Below, piece by piece: positions 31,778 to 40,169 of a stretch of 64,000 nucleotides of DNA (position 1 is the first letter of the stretch; each line of letters starts with the position of its first letter). Source of the DNA: SIG672 sp045580325. Its GTDB lineage: Bacteria; Bacillota; Clostridia; Oscillospirales; CAG-272. The notes under the pieces are model-generated. The model had not been told where the DNA came from. It did not search any database and saw only the letters and a program-made list of their open reading frames with translations. Location of the stretch: NCBI GenBank assembly GCA_045580325.1, contig JAZNNR010000017.1, positions 1-64,000 on the forward strand, given 5' to 3'. A program made the position numbers and the translations under genes.

Positions 31778-33372
31778 TGGATCATAACAGTCAAAAAGAG
31801 TATACGCGCATAGTCGAGATATACGACTCTACCCTGCGCGACGGCGCACAAAGCGAAGGAATTTCCTTCTCGGTAAGCGACAAAAAGAAAATAATCTCCC
31901 TGCTCGACGAGTTCGGCGTAAAATACATAGAAGCGGGAAATCCCTTCTCAAACCCCAAGGACCTCCGTCTTTTTGAGGAAATGAAGGGAGTAAAGCTGAA
32001 AAACGCTCGTCTTTGTGCCTTCGGCAGCACGGCAAAAAGCGCCTGTCCCGAAAAGGACGCAGGTATCGCCGCTCTCCTTTCAGCAGGCACGGACACTCTT
32101 GCCATAGTCGCAAAGTGCCGTGAGAAGCATCTTGCCGAAATTCTCGCCATATCACCCGCTGATAATCTTATTTTTATAGAAAAAAGCGTATCCTACCTCA
32201 AGAGCTGCGGCAAAGAGGTCATTCTCGATGCAGAGCATTTCTTCGACGGATATATTGAAAATCCCAAATATTCGCTTGAAGCTCTGCGCGCTGCTCTTCG
32301 CGGCGGAGCAGATACTCTGACTCTCTGCGACACAAACGGCGGAACACTTCCGCACGACATCGAGCGCATCGTTTCCGAGGTAGCAAAGGCTCTGCCCGAG
32401 GCAAAGCTCTCTATACACTGCCACGACGACTGCGGCTGTGCGGTCGCAAATTCGATTGCGGCGGTACGTGCAGGCGCTATGCAGGTGCAGGGTACCTTCA
32501 TCGGCTATGGAGAAAGATGCGGAAACGCTGACCTTTCGACCGTTATGCCCGGTCTTATGCTCAAATGCGGCGTGAACTGCGACGTTAATTTGAAAAATCT
32601 TCGCCTCACAGCAAAGCAGATCGCAGAAATATCAAACATCCGTCTGCGCCACAATCACCCATACATCGGCAAATGCGCCTTTGCTCACAAGGGCGGTATG
32701 CATATAGATGCGGTACAGAAATGTCCGTCATCATTTGAACACGTTACGCCCGAAACGGTCGGAAACGAACGCAAATATCTCGTAAGCGAGGTGTCGGGCA
32801 GAAGTACGATACTCTCACAGCTTGAGAGATTTATCCCCGGACTTTCAAAGACCTCTCCCGAGGTCGAGCGTATCACCGCAAAGCTCAAGGAGCGCGAATT
32901 TGACGGCTATCAGTACGAGAGCGCAAACGCAAGCTTCGAGCTTCTCGTCAAAAAAGAGCTCGGTCTTTGGAAAGCACCCTTCAAGGTAATAATGTATAAG
33001 TCAAACGATGACTTCCCTGCTCCCGACGGCGAACAGCAGGCAAGCGCTATGATAAAGATCGAGGTTGAGGGAAAAACCGAGCTGTCCTGTGCGGACGGAA
33101 ACGGTCCTGTCAACGCACTTGACGGAGCGCTTCGTAAGGCACTGCTCGCCTTTTATCCGCAGGTTGACAGTATGCGCCTGAACGACTATAAGGTTAGAGT
33201 CGTTGACCTCGGCAAGAACACCGACTCCAAGGTACGAGTTCTTATCGATTCGTCTGACAAAAACACGTCTTTTTCAACCATTGGCGTTTCGTGCGACATA
33301 ATCGAAGCCAGCTTTATTGCCCTTGTCGACTCGTACGAATATTTCCTTGCAAAAGAAACGCCACTCGCTTAA
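31777..33372 (+). CDS. cimA: (R)-citramalate synthase / isopropylmalate synthase family
   Basis: This 531-residue DRE-TIM metallolyase has the catalytic tract YDSTLRDGAQSEG (R21-D22), metal ligands in SIHCHDDCG, and VQGTFIGYGERCGNADLST. A LeuA-type allosteric dimer domain occupies the C-terminus. The length and the DSTLRDGAQ...GI start fit CimA, which condenses pyruvate and acetyl-CoA towards isoleucine, better than LeuA. No other ilv/leu genes are nearby. It overlaps ogg by 1 nt and converges on yunB, whose stop codon overlaps its own by 4 nt within CTTAAG. Confidence 0.88.
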   Translation: MDHNSQKEYTRIVEIYDSTLRDGAQSEGISFSVSDKKKIISLLDEFGVKYIEAGNPFSNPKDLRLFEEMKGVKLKNARLCAFGSTAKSACPEKDAGIAALLSAGTDTLAIVAKCREKHLAEILAISPADNLIFIEKSVSYLKSCGKEVILDAEHFFDGYIENPKYSLEALRAALRGGADTLTLCDTNGGTLPHDIERIVSEVAKALPEAKLSIHCHDDCGCAVANSIAAVRAGAMQVQGTFIGYGERCGNADLSTVMPGLMLKCGVNCDVNLKNLRLTAKQIAEISNIRLRHNHPYIGKCAFAHKGGMHIDAVQKCPSSFEHVTPETVGNERKYLVSEVSGRSTILSQLERFIPGLSKTSPEVERITAKLKEREFDGYQYESANASFELLVKKELGLWKAPFKVIMYKSNDDFPAPDGEQQASAMIKIEVEGKTELSCADGNGPVNALDGALRKALLAFYPQVDSMRLNDYKVRVVDLGKNTDSKVRVLIDSSDKNTSFSTIGVSCDIIEASFIALVDSYEYFLAKETPLA

Positions 33373-34118
33373 GTGAGAGGGATTTTCCCGACTATCAGCG
33401 ATTCGGCAAGAACGACACGGCTTTCGCGTCTGAAAGCGACCGAGCCTGACATACATATGACCTGAACGTCCGAAACGACTGTCATGCTTATACGGTGAAG
33501 CGTCTGGTTTATTCCCGCCTCCTGCATATCCGAGGATATTTCGGCAGATACCGAAATGTACGGAACGGCACGAACGTTTATGCAAAAGCCCTTTCCCGAA
33601 AGATATTTCGGAGCGATTATACTTCCGATAGGTACGGGAATATTTATATATTTTTTGTGTCTTATCTCGCTGTTTATGCGAGATACCACGTCGGCACACA
33701 TTACACTCATACTTGCGGTATTGGCGTTAAGAGAAGCGATACTACCGTCGGGCATGATTATCTTCGTGCAAAAATCGTCCCACGTGTACTTCTTTTCTTC
33801 AAGCTCACACTTCACCGCACAGATCACAGTTTGCTCGATAAATGAGCTTACAGTATTTTCAAGTGCACCGAGCGCGATCGGTTCGGCTTTTCTGTGTATT
33901 TTCATAGCGAAGGCACAAAGCAGACAGATACACAGGGCAAGAGAGAAAATACGAAGTAAAATTTTCGGACGTCTGCGTCTTTGGGAAATAGTTTTTTCAA
34001 GACGTTTGCGAAATTTGAGCAGTCCCTCGCGCAGTCCCACAGATATATTTTTTATAAAAATCACCCTTTTCCTTTTATTTATATATTTATATTCGGAAAA
34101 GCTTGACTTCTTTATCAT
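33369..34118 (-). CDS. yunB: Sporulation protein YunB
   Basis: The 249-residue protein has a basic N-terminus, one membrane span (ILLRIFSLALCICLLCAFAM) and then the YunB domain (KAEPIALGALENTVSSFIEQ, IPVPIGSIIAPKYLSGKG, SSDMQEAGINQTLHRI). In Bacillus it is a sigma-E-dependent sporulation protein; mechanism is unknown. The start is uncertain: ATG 34118 has no Shine-Dalgarno site, while GTG 34064 (MIFIKNISVG) follows AAAAGGA. Convergent with cimA. Confidence 0.87.
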   Translation of the reverse strand: MIKKSSFSEYKYINKRKRVIFIKNISVGLREGLLKFRKRLEKTISQRRRRPKILLRIFSLALCICLLCAFAMKIHRKAEPIALGALENTVSSFIEQTVICAVKCELEEKKYTWDDFCTKIIMPDGSIASLNANTASMSVMCADVVSRINSEIRHKKYINIPVPIGSIIAPKYLSGKGFCINVRAVPYISVSAEISSDMQEAGINQTLHRISMTVVSDVQVICMSGSVAFRRESRVVLAESLIVGKIPLT

Positions 34119-34159
34119 TTTTACAACTTTTTAAAAATCCGAGACACTACGCAAGATTT

Positions 34160-34188
34160 TTGCGTACACTCCCGATTTTAAATAAAAT
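34160..34188 (+). promoter_or_regulatory. Candidate guaA promoter
   Basis: TTGCGT (34160-34165), 17 nt, TAAAAT (34183-34188). The -35 box is weak. No purine-riboswitch core was recognised in the 115-nt leader region. Confidence 0.45.
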
Positions 34189-34233
34189 CTATTTTTAAAA
34201 TCCGATACATTCGGAAAGAAAGGAATTAATAAT

Positions 34234-35523
34234 ATGCAACAGGATATGATTCTTATCATTGACCTCGGAAGCGAAGAAAATGCTATGCTCGCACGTGAGA
34301 TCCGTGCCCTCGGAGTTTACAGCGAGATCCACCCCCACGACATTACAAAGAAAGAGCTCGAGGCTCTTCCCAACGTAAAGGGTATCATCTTAAACGGCGG
34401 AGTAAACCGCGTTGTTGACGGCGTTGAGATCGACGCATCCGAAGCAGTATATTCTTCGGGAATTCCCACGGTCGCTTTCGACCACAAGGGTGCTCCCGCC
34501 TTCCCCGCAAGCGAAGAAGAAAGAAAGGCTCTTCTTTCCGATTTCGTATTTAACACCTGCAAGGCAGAGGCTAACTGGAATATGGAGAACTTCATAAACG
34601 ACCAGGTTGAGCTTATACGCAGACAGGTTGGCGACGGTAAGGTCCTTCTCGCGCTTTCGGGCGGTGTTGACTCGTCGGTCGTTGCCGCGCTTCTCATCAA
34701 GGCTATCGGCGACAAGCTTACCTGCGTACACGTAAATCACGGTCTTCTCCGTCAGGGAGAGCCCGAGCAGGTAGTTCAGGTATTCGGTAAGGAGCTCGGC
34801 GCAAACCTCGTTTACGTTGACGCTACCGACCGTTTCCTCGATAAGCTCGCAGGAGTGGCTGATTCCGAAAAGAAGAGAAAGATAATCGGCGCAGAATTTA
34901 TCCGCGTATTTGAAGAAGAAGCAAGAAAGCTCGACGGAATTTCCTTCCTCGCACAAGGAACTATCTATCCCGACATTATCGAAAGCGGAACAAAGACCGC
35001 AAAGGCTGTCAAGGCTCACCACAACGTCGGCGGACTTCCCGACGATCTTCAGTTCGAGCTCGTTGAGCCCCTCAAGATGCTCTTCAAGGACGAAGTACGT
35101 GCGTGCGGCGCGGCTCTCGGTCTTCCCGACAATATGGTTTACCGTCAGCCCTTCCCCGGCCCCGGACTCGGAGTACGCTGCCTTGGTGCGATCACACGCG
35201 ACCGTCTTGAAGCAGTACGCCTTTCGGACGCTATACTGCGCGACGAATTTGCTAAAAACGGACTTGCAGGCAAGGTATGGCAGTATTTCACGGCTATTCC
35301 CGACTTCCGTTCTGTCGGCGTAAGAGATAACGCAAGATGCTACGACTGGCCTGTAATTATCCGCGCGGTAAACACTATCGACGCGATGACAGCTTCGATC
35401 GAAGAGATCGACTACGCTATCCTTCACAAGATCACAAACAGAATACTTAACGAAGTTCCCGGTGTAAACCGCGTGCTTTATGACCTGTCGCCCAAACCTG
35501 TGGCTACGATCGAATGGGAATAA
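34234..35523 (+). CDS. guaA: GMP synthase with truncated, catalytically dead glutaminase domain
   Basis: The C-terminal part is a complete ATP-PPase and GMP synthase dimer domain: LSGGVDSSVV (141-150), HHNVGGLP, YRQPFPGPGLGVRCLG and the terminus KPVATIEWE. The N-terminal domain starts normally (ILIIDLGS, GVYSEIHPHD, KGIILNGG, SGIPTVAF) but ends at residue 82, exactly where the nucleophile motif G(I/V)CYGMQ should be. About 20 unrelated residues lead to FVFNTCKAE, which aligns with the domain end (FVRDIC in E. coli). The Cys and the HxE pair are therefore missing; 429 residues compare with about 510-525. It should make GMP from XMP with free ammonia. The frame is continuous. Confidence 0.95.
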   Translation: MQQDMILIIDLGSEENAMLAREIRALGVYSEIHPHDITKKELEALPNVKGIILNGGVNRVVDGVEIDASEAVYSSGIPTVAFDHKGAPAFPASEEERKALLSDFVFNTCKAEANWNMENFINDQVELIRRQVGDGKVLLALSGGVDSSVVAALLIKAIGDKLTCVHVNHGLLRQGEPEQVVQVFGKELGANLVYVDATDRFLDKLAGVADSEKKRKIIGAEFIRVFEEEARKLDGISFLAQGTIYPDIIESGTKTAKAVKAHHNVGGLPDDLQFELVEPLKMLFKDEVRACGAALGLPDNMVYRQPFPGPGLGVRCLGAITRDRLEAVRLSDAILRDEFAKNGLAGKVWQYFTAIPDFRSVGVRDNARCYDWPVIIRAVNTIDAMTASIEEIDYAILHKITNRILNEVPGVNRVLYDLSPKPVATIEWE

Positions 35524-35577
35524 AATCCAATCGGCTTGTGGTCGCTTTATAACGATAATGATGTGAAAGGAAACACT

Positions 35578-36042
35578 ATGAAGTTTACATTTCAATCTTT
35601 GCAAGATGACAATCTGATCGGCGGAAGCTCGTATTTTATGGATTTCGGAGAGATGAACTCGCAAGAAGATGCCGCAATAGCAGAAGGAAAACTGCTTTCG
35701 GCCTTTGGCGAACCCGAGTTCACAAGCGAGAATTATGAAAACTCCTTCAACTATATCATTCGTGCCACTGCCGAAGAAGGCGATAGTGTGATATTGACTG
35801 TTTATGGCATGGGAGTTGTTCATATAGGCGCTGACAGACAGGATGATTTTGCCCAAAAGGCCGCATCTGCTCTGATAGAATACGTAAATTCTTTTTTGCC
35901 CGCAGATTACAGCCGCACAGTTTATTACTTGGATTATGATTTGCAAATTGATATTCAGGTAAAGAATGGTAAGGTTACAATTGAAGAGTCCCAAATATCA
36001 GAAGAAAAATCATCTGAATTATTTGATAAATTCTATACGTGA
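35578..36042 (+). CDS. Hypothetical protein
   Basis: ATG 35578 with AAAGGA upstream gives 154 residues, acidic and soluble, with no signal peptide. Segments such as GSSYFMDFGEMNSQEDAAIA and DYSRTVYYLDYDLQIDIQVK suggest an alpha/beta fold. I recognise no family. It begins 54 nt after guaA, at the edge of an AT-richer stretch of unknown genes, and is closed by a terminator at 36193. Confidence 0.7.
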   Translation: MKFTFQSLQDDNLIGGSSYFMDFGEMNSQEDAAIAEGKLLSAFGEPEFTSENYENSFNYIIRATAEEGDSVILTVYGMGVVHIGADRQDDFAQKAASALIEYVNSFLPADYSRTVYYLDYDLQIDIQVKNGKVTIEESQISEEKSSELFDKFYT

Positions 36043-36180
36043 TTTTGTGATACCATTTTGATACCGTTTTTTCGTAGACACCATATACGAAGCGTAAAAA
36101 GGCGGTCAAATCCCAGAAAAAATGCGTAAAAAGACCTAAATTCACTCAATATACTGCTAATTTAAGCGAGTGGGAGTGAG
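36043..36180. other. Gene-free stretch with TGATACC direct repeats, possible integration scar
   Basis: TGATACCATTT and TGATACCGTTT stand in tandem at 36049-36070, followed by short TCCCAGAAAAAATGCG-like sequence. Such TGATACC tails are familiar to me next to tyrosine-integrase genes of Firmicutes elements. No recombinase gene is present, so this remains a weak suggestion. Confidence 0.3.
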
Positions 36181-36192
36181 AAAATAACATTC

Positions 36193-36227
36193 AAGCGGCT
36201 TGGAATCGTTTGGTTTCAAGCCGCTTT
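36193..36227 (+). terminator. Terminator 1 with GCGGCTTG stem
   Basis: AAGCGGCTTGGAA / TTTCAAGCCGCTT with T4 at the end. The stem sequence is related to terminators at 37648 and 39111. Confidence 0.8.
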
Positions 36228-36339
36228 TGGTAAAACAACCATCTCGTTTGAAAACATCTTTTAAAGCAGTTTGACGGCATAGTGTGAATAAAGGCGAGAA
36301 ATCCAAATAAAATGATAATAAATAAAAGGAGAAAATGCT

Positions 36340-37629
36340 GTGAAAAACAATTCCGGAAAGAAAGCTGTTGCTTTATACGTTATTTTATCAATTGCCTTTG
36401 CGATACCGGCACTCGTGCCGCTTTGGGTTATTCGCAGACCTATTTGGATACTAGTGTATTGCCTGTTTTTCTACATATACATACACATAGCCGTATCATT
36501 TGCTACTAGAATAGCGATTTGGCCTTCGTTAGTTAAAGAACTCGACGCTGAAAAATATGCCGCTATCGTTAACACCAGGCTGTTTCGTGCTCGTCATTCG
36601 AACAAACTAGGTTTGTATTTGGCAACCGGTGACCATCAAGGTGCATATAATATAATTTCTTCCCTTTCACTCAAGCACAAAAGCTATAAACAAAGAGTTT
36701 ACGGACATTTTTGGCTCTGCCGTATTTGCTTTGAGCGCGGGGATTATGAGGGATTAAAGGAAAATGTTGATCAAATTGAAAACTACCGCAAATACAATCC
36801 ATCCATAAAGCTTAGCAAATATGATCAAGCGGTATATGACTTTTACCGCGCATTTTCTAATGCCGACTACCTATCTGCTTGTGAAATTTTAGAAAAAAGC
36901 ATTGAAAAATATTCACAAAAGAAAATGTACAATTATACCACCTTGTTTCGAAGGTATCAATTGGCCGTTACAAAGAAAATGAGTGGCGATACTAATGAAG
37001 CTATTACACTTTTTGAGGAAATCAGGGACAGAGCTCCCAAGCTGTTCCTTTCAACACTTGCCCAAAGGCAGCTTGAATATATTTCAGGAACGCTTGAAGA
37101 AACAGTCCCCGAGCCCTTAGAGGTTACAGAAAATATTTCCGGTAAGCCTTCTAAAAAATCACGAATTTCCCGAGGCTTTGTTTACCTTTGGTGTCTTGTT
37201 TGTGTGATTTTTCTGATCATATCGGAAATTCTACTGCACCTGGACAAACCGAATCAAGAAAACAAGAATCCGGAGTATATTGCCAAAATTGAAAGCACGC
37301 TCTATGACGACTATAAGCAATATCAGATTTTAGGATATTTCAGTATTTACCCGGAATATGGTGATACAGAGTCGGTCGATTCTGTCTTTTTGGTTGAATC
37401 TGACGGAAAGATAGATCTGCATACACTTTACAAAGTAGGCGAAGAACGCGGAAACAACCTGAACGTAAAGGATATTCAAGTTGACAAAACATACGTCTAT
37501 GAAAATGTCTTTTCAAAGAAGATAGAATTCGTTTTAACTAAGAAGAAATACAATATTCCCAATAATGCAAAATATTATTGTGAAATAGACGGATATTATT
37601 TCTGTCTGATAGGCGTGTCAGATTCTTGA
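36340..37629 (+). CDS. Membrane protein with TPR-like cytosolic region (unknown function)
   Basis: The 429-residue protein starts at GTG 36340 behind AAGGAG. Two membrane helices (about 9-30 and 34-56) are followed by a helical repeat region at about 70-255 reminiscent of TPRs (RLYLATGDHQGAYNII-type, FWLCRICFERGDYEGLKENV, GDTNEAITLFEEIRD). A third membrane helix (about 280-300) precedes a C-terminal soluble domain. No named family was recognised. It is flanked on both sides by terminators with the same stem sequence, so it is an independent unit. Confidence 0.72.
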   Translation: MKNNSGKKAVALYVILSIAFAIPALVPLWVIRRPIWILVYCLFFYIYIHIAVSFATRIAIWPSLVKELDAEKYAAIVNTRLFRARHSNKLGLYLATGDHQGAYNIISSLSLKHKSYKQRVYGHFWLCRICFERGDYEGLKENVDQIENYRKYNPSIKLSKYDQAVYDFYRAFSNADYLSACEILEKSIEKYSQKKMYNYTTLFRRYQLAVTKKMSGDTNEAITLFEEIRDRAPKLFLSTLAQRQLEYISGTLEETVPEPLEVTENISGKPSKKSRISRGFVYLWCLVCVIFLIISEILLHLDKPNQENKNPEYIAKIESTLYDDYKQYQILGYFSIYPEYGDTESVDSVFLVESDGKIDLHTLYKVGEERGNNLNVKDIQVDKTYVYENVFSKKIEFVLTKKKYNIPNNAKYYCEIDGYYFCLIGVSDS

Positions 37630-37647
37630 TCATTCGTTTATAACATT

Positions 37648-37722
37648 AAAAACGGCTTGGAAGCAAACTTCCAAGCCGTTTTTTATTATTTTATCAGCGC
37701 AAGTTCTTTTTCCTCGTCTGCC
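37648..37722. repeat. 75-bp direct repeat, left copy (terminator plus gene-end remnant)
   Basis: It contains a strong terminator (AAACGGCTTGGAAG / CTTCCAAGCCGTTT, T6) for the gene ending at 37629. About 45 bp identical to the last codons and stop of the YwaF-like gene at 39148 follow. It matches 39111-39184 with differences only in the hairpin loop and one T/C, so far as I can see. Confidence 0.88.
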
Positions 37723-37773
37723 CGTGCAACCTTTTTGTATTTTTATACTGGTTCACACATTTTTCGAAAAATA

Positions 37774-37782
37774 TGTTATAAT
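37774..37782 (+). promoter_or_regulatory. Extended -10 promoter of the ECF sigma gene
   Basis: TG-T-TATAAT (TG 37774-37775, TATAAT 37777-37782). A possible -35 TTCACA at 37752-37757 has a long 19-nt spacer. No obvious ECF-type AAC/CGTC promoter was found. Confidence 0.5.
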
Positions 37783-37876
37783 TATAAAAAGTTTTCTTCT
37801 TTTTTGCCACCAATGCCTAAAAAAACGTACTTATTGAGTGAAAGCGCTTTTAAGTAAAACAAAGGAGGTGAACAAC

Positions 37877-38431
37877 ATGGATGATCTGAGTATCATTGAA
37901 CTGTATTTTGCAAGAGATGAACAAGCGATCAAAGAGACGGATGTCAAATATGGAAAGCTCTGTCGCAGTATTGCTTACAACATCTTGAACAACAAAGAGG
38001 ATTCCGAGGAGTGTGTAAACGACACATATATCGGAGTTTGGAACGCTATCCCGCCGACAAGACCGAAAAACTTTATGGGATTTATCTGTAAGATCACGCG
38101 CAATCTGTCCTTGAAGCGCGTCGAAACCATGGCTCGTCAAAAAAGATCACAAGCGACGGTAATATCTCTCGACGAGCTTGCCGAGATATTGCCGGACGAG
38201 AGCATTGGAAAAGATGTGAGTAACGAAAACATTACCGAGTTGATAAGCGAATTTCTGCGGAAAGAAAAAGCTGATGTTCGAAACGTGTTTATTCGCAAAT
38301 ACTATTTCTTTGATTCTGTGGGTGAAATTGCCGAGAGATATGGTTTTACCGAAGACAAGATCAAGAGTATGTTGTATCACACCCGAAAAAAACTAAAAGA
38401 TTACTTAATCAAGGAGGGCGTTGTAATATGA
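37877..38431 (+). CDS. ECF-like sigma-70 family RNA polymerase sigma factor
   Basis: ATG 37877 follows AAAGGAGGTG at 6 nt and gives 184 residues; an in-frame upstream ATG lacks a ribosome site. Region 2 is visible (YGKLCRSIAYNILNNKEDSE, ECVNDTYIGVWNAIPP) and region 4 has the helix-turn-helix FFDSVGEIAERYGFTEDKIKSMLYHTRKKL. It should direct polymerase to a small regulon, possibly including itself. Its stop overlaps the next start (ATGA), coupling it to the adjacent membrane protein, the usual layout of an ECF sigma with its anti-sigma. Confidence 0.9.
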   Translation: MDDLSIIELYFARDEQAIKETDVKYGKLCRSIAYNILNNKEDSEECVNDTYIGVWNAIPPTRPKNFMGFICKITRNLSLKRVETMARQKRSQATVISLDELAEILPDESIGKDVSNENITELISEFLRKEKADVRNVFIRKYYFFDSVGEIAERYGFTEDKIKSMLYHTRKKLKDYLIKEGVVI

Positions 38432-39108
38432 AAACACCGAGAATTTCAGAAGCATTCGGGAACATCCCCGAAGATCTGATAAGTGAAGCTGTAACATATA
38501 AAGGAGCAAGTAAGAAGAAATCTTTCATCAAGTGGGGAGCTATTGCGGCTTGCCTATGTTTGATCGTAACGGGCGGCTTTTTCGGATATCTGTTTAGTTC
38601 TCCCGACAGTTCTCCCGACACACCAAACAACGAAAACAACATCATGTCGTTTTTTATGATAACTGCTCACGCAGCTAATGGGGAATCAACCGATTTGAGT
38701 TTTGCCGATAGTTGTTTGAATTCAAGCGTGGGAGGGAGCAATATTTTTGGAGTTGATATGCCATTGTTTAATTTTTCTGTTAGACCAACGGATTTTGAAG
38801 GCAATGAAGCTTTATACGAACGATTTGACATCTCCGTTTCCTATAATGGAATTCCTGTTACGGACAAAATCGAACACATTCTGATTGGTTATGACATTTC
38901 TATTCCGCCTTCCAACGAACCGTGGTCTTGGTCTATCAGTGGTTGGTTTACTGAACCAACGGATATTATAGTAAATATTCTTGACAAAGAAAGCCATGAG
39001 ATTGTTGAAACGATTACGGTAAATGTAAATTATTTAGCGGACAAACAGGAGTACGAACTTAAAGTCACTAACTTAACCACCAAGTTTCCCGAACAACAAG
39101 GAGCTTAA
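38428..39108 (+). CDS. Putative anti-sigma factor / membrane sensor partner
   Basis: The 226-residue protein has a short cytosolic segment (MKTPRISEAFGNIPEDLISE, then a Lys-rich stretch), one membrane span at about 36-56 (GAIAACLCLIVTGGFFGYLF) and an extracytoplasmic, apparently beta-rich domain. Topology and the 4-nt overlap with the sigma gene support a sigma-binding role; no zinc-binding HxxxCxxC motif is present. The trigger is unknown. Confidence 0.72.
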   Translation: MKTPRISEAFGNIPEDLISEAVTYKGASKKKSFIKWGAIAACLCLIVTGGFFGYLFSSPDSSPDTPNNENNIMSFFMITAHAANGESTDLSFADSCLNSSVGGSNIFGVDMPLFNFSVRPTDFEGNEALYERFDISVSYNGIPVTDKIEHILIGYDISIPPSNEPWSWSISGWFTEPTDIIVNILDKESHEIVETITVNVNYLADKQEYELKVTNLTTKFPEQQGA

Positions 39109-39110
39109 CC

Positions 39111-39184
39111 AAAAACGGCTTGGAATTCACTTCCAAGCCGTTTCTTATTATTTTATCAGCGCAAGTTCTTTTTCCTCGTCTGCC
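39111..39184. repeat. Direct repeat, right copy (terminator plus true 3-prime end of the YwaF-like gene)
   Basis: A stem AAACGGCTTGGAA / TTCCAAGCCGTTT terminates the sigma/anti-sigma unit. The following bases are the authentic last codons of the minus-strand gene ending at 39148. It is the partner of 37648-37722. Confidence 0.88.
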
Positions 39185-39981
39185 ACTTGTGCTTTTTTGT
39201 TTTTCTTGCAAATCGCGTAATAAACGCCGTAAAAAGCAACTATGTAAACTACAAACAGTCCAACGACCATAAGCGGATACGCCACCTTGTTTCCGCCGAC
39301 CAGATCATAGACGATCTTGTAGGGCGTGCCGTCGTGGTTCATCAGGAACATATAATTGTAATCAATAAGTATATTTACGACGTATGCGAGCACACAGAAG
39401 ACCGAAAGAACTGTGCAGGTTCCCGCGATATTCTTCTTTTTCATGCTGTGCATACCGCTTATCATTATGTAGAGCGACGCAAATCCCGAAATCGAATGGG
39501 TAATGCCCGACGAAACGTTGTCAAGCGAGAAAATGGGATAAGCACTGTAGTTTTGTGCCGCACCGTACGTACCGACGATAGCCCCCAAAATACCGAAGAT
39601 CATAACGAAGTCAAGCGCGATCTCTTTGAGTCTTCCCCTACTGAACGCCGCGAGCGGAAGTGCAAAGAGCTGAATACTGCACAAAAACAAGGGTAAGAGA
39701 GTTTGCCAGCGAGTCGGATCGTCAGGACTTCTGAGGCAGAGAATTACTATTTTGAAGATCTCAAAAGCGTCGATAAGAATTGCCGACCAAATTAAGACCC
39801 TGTTCTTTTCCCTGTCGGTCTTGTTTCTGAAAGCGCGTCCCAAAAGAACTGCCGAAACTGCCATTATAACAAGAAGACTTGTAACGAAGGTAAGGTGTTG
39901 CCAAGAATATGCGCCTGCGGGCTCACGGTAGTATGAAAGACCGTCTTCGCCCGAAAATCCCAAAAATTCTTTTATAAACAT
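39148..39981 (-). CDS. TIGR02206/YwaF-family integral membrane protein
   Basis: ATG 39981 behind GGGAG gives 277 residues with about seven membrane helices; the longer frame reads through the promoter. Conserved features of the YwaF family are visible: the N-terminal FSWQHL-like tract (AYSWQHLTF), LPLFLCSIQLFALPLA, and NYMFLMNHDGTPY before the last helices. The family is widespread in Firmicutes and functionally uncharacterised. The 3-prime end of this gene has been duplicated 1.46 kb away, on the far side of the sigma-factor unit. Confidence 0.85.
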   Translation of the reverse strand: MFIKEFLGFSGEDGLSYYREPAGAYSWQHLTFVTSLLVIMAVSAVLLGRAFRNKTDREKNRVLIWSAILIDAFEIFKIVILCLRSPDDPTRWQTLLPLFLCSIQLFALPLAAFSRGRLKEIALDFVMIFGILGAIVGTYGAAQNYSAYPIFSLDNVSSGITHSISGFASLYIMISGMHSMKKKNIAGTCTVLSVFCVLAYVVNILIDYNYMFLMNHDGTPYKIVYDLVGGNKVAYPLMVVGLFVVYIVAFYGVYYAICKKNKKAQVADEEKELALIK

Positions 39982-40083
39982 TTTTGTTCTCCCTCGACAG
40001 ATAAATTTGAAAGGGTCTGCTACTTCGCATTGTATCATTTTTTGTCGAAAAAGTCAAGATGCGCGCTATACTCCGTTTTTTAT

Positions 40084-40140
40084 ATTAATAAATTCTTTAA
40101 CTTTTACCGTCTTTTAAATTAATAAAATTGCAGTTATAAT
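40084..40140 (+). promoter_or_regulatory. Candidate promoter region of the two-component operon with direct repeats
   Basis: TATAAT at 40135-40140 lies 30 nt before the regulator start. Two direct repeats ATTAATAAA(A)TT (40084-40094 and 40118-40129) lie just upstream and inside the promoter, a possible binding site for the regulator. The -35 box is weak. Confidence 0.4.
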
Positions 40141-40169
40141 ATAAACAGAAAATTCAAAGGAGAAAACAA

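Noticed and set aside
34119..34233. Purine riboswitch upstream of guaA
   Set aside because: The conserved junction and loop sequences of the purine aptamer are not present in the 115-nt interval.
34234..35523. guaA as a pseudogene or frameshifted gene
   Set aside because: The frame is continuous, the synthetase domain has all motifs, and the missing segment ends cleanly at domain-consistent positions; no remaining glutaminase fragment occurs in another frame nearby.
34390..35994. 534-codon open frame antisense to guaA
   Set aside because: It is a shadow of the conserved GuaA coding sequence and extends across the next gene; no recognisable protein features.
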